Below, one piece after another: positions 62,686-64,000 of a stretch of 64,000 bases of DNA; the stretch's first letter is position 1; every line of letters begins with the position of its first letter. Below the pieces are notes generated by a model. It saw only the letters and a program-made list of their open reading frames with translations, was not told where the DNA came from and did not search any database. A program made the translations under genes and the position numbers. Location: positions 620,001 to 684,000 of the forward strand of contig RQOL01000372.1 of NCBI GenBank assembly GCA_013076295.1, written 5' to 3'. The DNA is from Sanderia malayensis. Lineage: Eukaryota; Cnidaria; Scyphozoa; Semaeostomeae; Pelagiidae.

Positions 62686-64000
62686 CTGGCTTCATTGACG
62701 TGGAAACATGCGCAAATTTTGGGAATGAATACTAATTTTGATTAGTGTAAGTTGCGGGAATAAACGTTAATTTTGATTAGTGTAAGTTGCGGGAATGAAA
62801 GTTAATTTTTATTAGTGTAAATTGTGGGAATGAGTGTTATCTTTTATTATTGTACCTTGTGGGAATGAATGTTAACATACCTGAAAAAAGTAACTAAAAG
62901 TGTATAGCAATTTGTTGTGGCTGAATTGACGTGGAATCATGCGCAAATTGTGGGAATAAATCTAAATAAATTGTAGGAATGAATGTTAATATTACTCAAA
63001 AAAGTAACTAAATGTTTATAACAATTTGTTTTCGCTGAATTGACATGAATCATGCGCAAATTGTGGGGATGAATCCTAATTTTGATTAGTGTAAGTTGCG
63101 GGAATAAAAGTTGATTTTTATTGGTGTAAATTGTTGGAATGATAGGTAAATTTTATTAGTGTAAATTGTGGGAATTAGTGTTATCCTTTATTAGTGTAAA
63201 TTGTGGGAATGAATGTTAATATTACTGAAAAAGTAACTAAAAGAGTATAACAATTTGCTTTCGCTGAATTGACGTGCAACCATGCGCAAATTGTGGGAAT
63301 GAATACTAATTCTGATTAGTGTAAGTTGCGGGAATGAAAGTTAATTTTTATTAGTGTAAATGGTGGGAGTGAATGTTGTCTTTTATTAGTGTAAATTGTG
63401 GGAATGAATGTTAATATTACTGAAAAAGTAACTAAAAGTGTATAACAATTTGTTCTGGCTGCATTGACGTGGAAACATGCCCAAATTTTGGGAATGAATA
63501 CTAATTTTGATTAGTGTAAATTGCGGGAATAAAAGTTAAATTTGATTAGTGTAAGTTGCGGGAATAAAAGTTAATTTTCATTAGTGTAAATTGCGGGAAT
63601 AAAAGCTAATTTTTATTGGTCTAAATTGTGGGAAGGAATGTTATTGTAAATTGTGGGAATGAATGTTAATATTACTGAAAGAAGTAACTAAAAGTGTATA
63701 ACAATTTGTTCTCGCTGAATTGACGTGGAATCATGCGCAAATTGTGGGAATGAATCCTAATCTTGATTAGTGTAAGTTGCGGGAATAAAAATTAATTTTT
63801 ATTGGTGCAAATTGTGGGAATGAATGTTAATATAACTGAAACAGGTAACTAATAGTGTCTAACAATTTGTTCTCGCTGAATTGACGTGGAATCATGGGAA
63901 ATAAAAGTAAAATAAAAGTTAATTTTTATTGGTGTAAATTGTGGGAGGGAAAATTAATTTTTATTCGTGTAAATTGTGGGAATGAGTGTTATCTTTTATT
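59483..64000 (+). repeat. Large duplication, right copy (truncated by the window end)
   Basis: Partner of 51945-56462. The left edge is sharp: before 59483 this copy is preceded by ATTAATGTTACTGAAAAAG, while the left copy is preceded by AACTGAAACAGGTAAC. Both flanks are satellite, so the exchange took place inside the array. The right edge is not visible. Confidence 0.9.

Larger units (their letters stand above)
1..64000 (+). repeat. Continuous head-to-tail satellite DNA array
   Basis: Every part of the window is built from the same two modules: a core of about 64 bp, recognisable by TAACTAAAAGTGTATAAC and GCTGAATTGAC, and 35-bp R units, recognisable by TTGTGGGAATGAAT or TTGCGGGAATAAAAG. All copies read in the same direction; I found no inverted copy. 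No unique sequence, transposon or gene interrupts the array, and both edges of the window lie inside it, so the array is longer than 64 kb. A hand count of one 161-bp monomer gives 33 G and 15 C, about 30% GC with a marked G excess on this strand. Arrays of this length with nested periodicities are typical of eukaryotic satellite DNA in heterochromatin. I do not recognise the family or the species. Chromosomal position is not shown by the sequence. Confidence 0.97.
41171..64000 (+). repeat. Zone II satellite subfamily (variable R-unit number, diverged cores)
   Basis: From about 41.2 kb the core changes. CTGAAAAAGTAAC with one A fewer becomes common, as do TTCTGGCTG, GTATAACAATTTGCTTTCG and GAATCAGGCGC. 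R units gain variants such as GGGAATGATAGGTAAAT, GGGAATTAGTGTTAT, GTTTCGGGAAAA and GGTGCAAATTG. Monomers range from 91 bp (no full R unit) to about 300 bp (six full R units), a wider spread than in zone I. Modules are the same as in zone I and in the same orientation, so this is a subfamily of one satellite rather than a second satellite. Higher-order repeats here do not run across into zone I, except for the mixed segment around 40.8-43.5 kb. Confidence 0.85.

Noticed and set aside
1..64000. CRISPR array
   Set aside because: The 35-bp units are contiguous copies of each other without unique spacers of constant length, and no associated genes are present.
1..64000. Plasmid or phage iteron origin
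   Set aside because: Iteron arrays are short and lie beside a replication gene. Here the repeats extend past 64 kb with no gene.
1..64000. Ribosomal DNA intergenic spacer with subrepeats
   Set aside because: No rRNA gene or conserved promoter appears in 64 kb, far longer than typical spacers.
1..64000. CENP-B box in the core (TTTCGCTGAATTGACG)
   Set aside because: It matches the TTCG start and the central A of the box, but lacks the required CGGG at the end. TTGCGGG in the R unit is not preceded by the other half at the right distance.
1..64000. G-quadruplex or telomere-like repeats from TGTGGG/GCGGG
   Set aside because: GGG runs are about 35 bp apart, too far for canonical quadruplex loops, and the period is not that of a telomeric repeat.
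1..64000. UPR/bZIP-type element TGACGTGG in many cores
   Set aside because: The match is real, but it is one of several short factor-like motifs expected in any repeat. The alternative TGACATGG is equally common, and the host is unknown.
1..64000. Assembly artefact creating false duplications
   Set aside because: It cannot be excluded without reads, but copies carry distinct point changes and module differences, which argues against simple re-use of the same reads. One-base differences in T or A runs (for example near 17193 and 19352) may still be sequencing errors.

Overview
The whole 64 kb window is one uninterrupted satellite DNA array. I found no protein-coding gene, RNA gene, transposon, unique spacer or inverted segment in it. 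Its size, low GC content (48 of 161 bases, about 30%, in a monomer I counted by hand), head-to-tail orientation and nested higher-order repeats point to eukaryotic heterochromatin, such as a centromeric, pericentromeric, subtelomeric or sex/B-chromosome block. The species cannot be named from the sequence.

Basic architecture. Two building blocks explain nearly every base. The first is a roughly 64-bp 'core', from CTGAAAAAAGTAACT to CATGCGC. The second is a 35-bp 'R unit', of which AAATTGTGGGAATGAAT is a typical start and TTATTAGTGT a typical end. One monomer is a core, then n full R units, then a truncated 27-bp R unit. Measured monomer lengths follow 91 + 35n (91, 126, 161, 196, 231 and 301 bp, give or take a base or two from known indels). 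A separate 114-bp class carries a 23-bp truncated R unit.

Layout. Positions 1 to about 41.2 kb (zone I) consist mainly of 161-bp and 114-bp monomers. They use a small set of core variants with linked diagnostic bases. From about 41.2 kb to the end (zone II) a related but distinct subfamily takes over. It has a core with one A fewer, CTGGCTG, GATAGGTAAAT and TTTCGGGAAAA variants, and R-unit runs from 0 to 6.

On top of this lie higher-order tandem duplications with periods of 2186/2208 bp (4477-8870), 2092/2642 bp (9361-14094), 2158 bp (15433-19748), 2184/1988 bp (30621-35708), 1048 bp (37117-38783), 1893 bp (43198-46278), 621 bp (45981-47235) and 1968 bp (51945-55147, again at 59483-62685). 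Above those are longer-range duplications at offsets of 7538 bp, about 24.3 kb, 19463 bp, 15613 bp, 11770 bp, 10771 bp, 6511 bp, 2717 bp and 2227 bp. Copies differ by point changes and by gain or loss of whole modules, as expected from repeated unequal exchange and gene conversion.

Function. No coding function is supported; 35 and 161 are both 2 modulo 3, so any reading frame is scrambled from unit to unit. The most intriguing functional possibility is that every TGTGGGAA R unit contains the core of the CSL (Su(H)/RBPJ) binding consensus, so the array carries hundreds of potential sites. That is an inference from motif identity alone. All coordinates of repeat boundaries were worked out by eye and may shift by some tens of bases.
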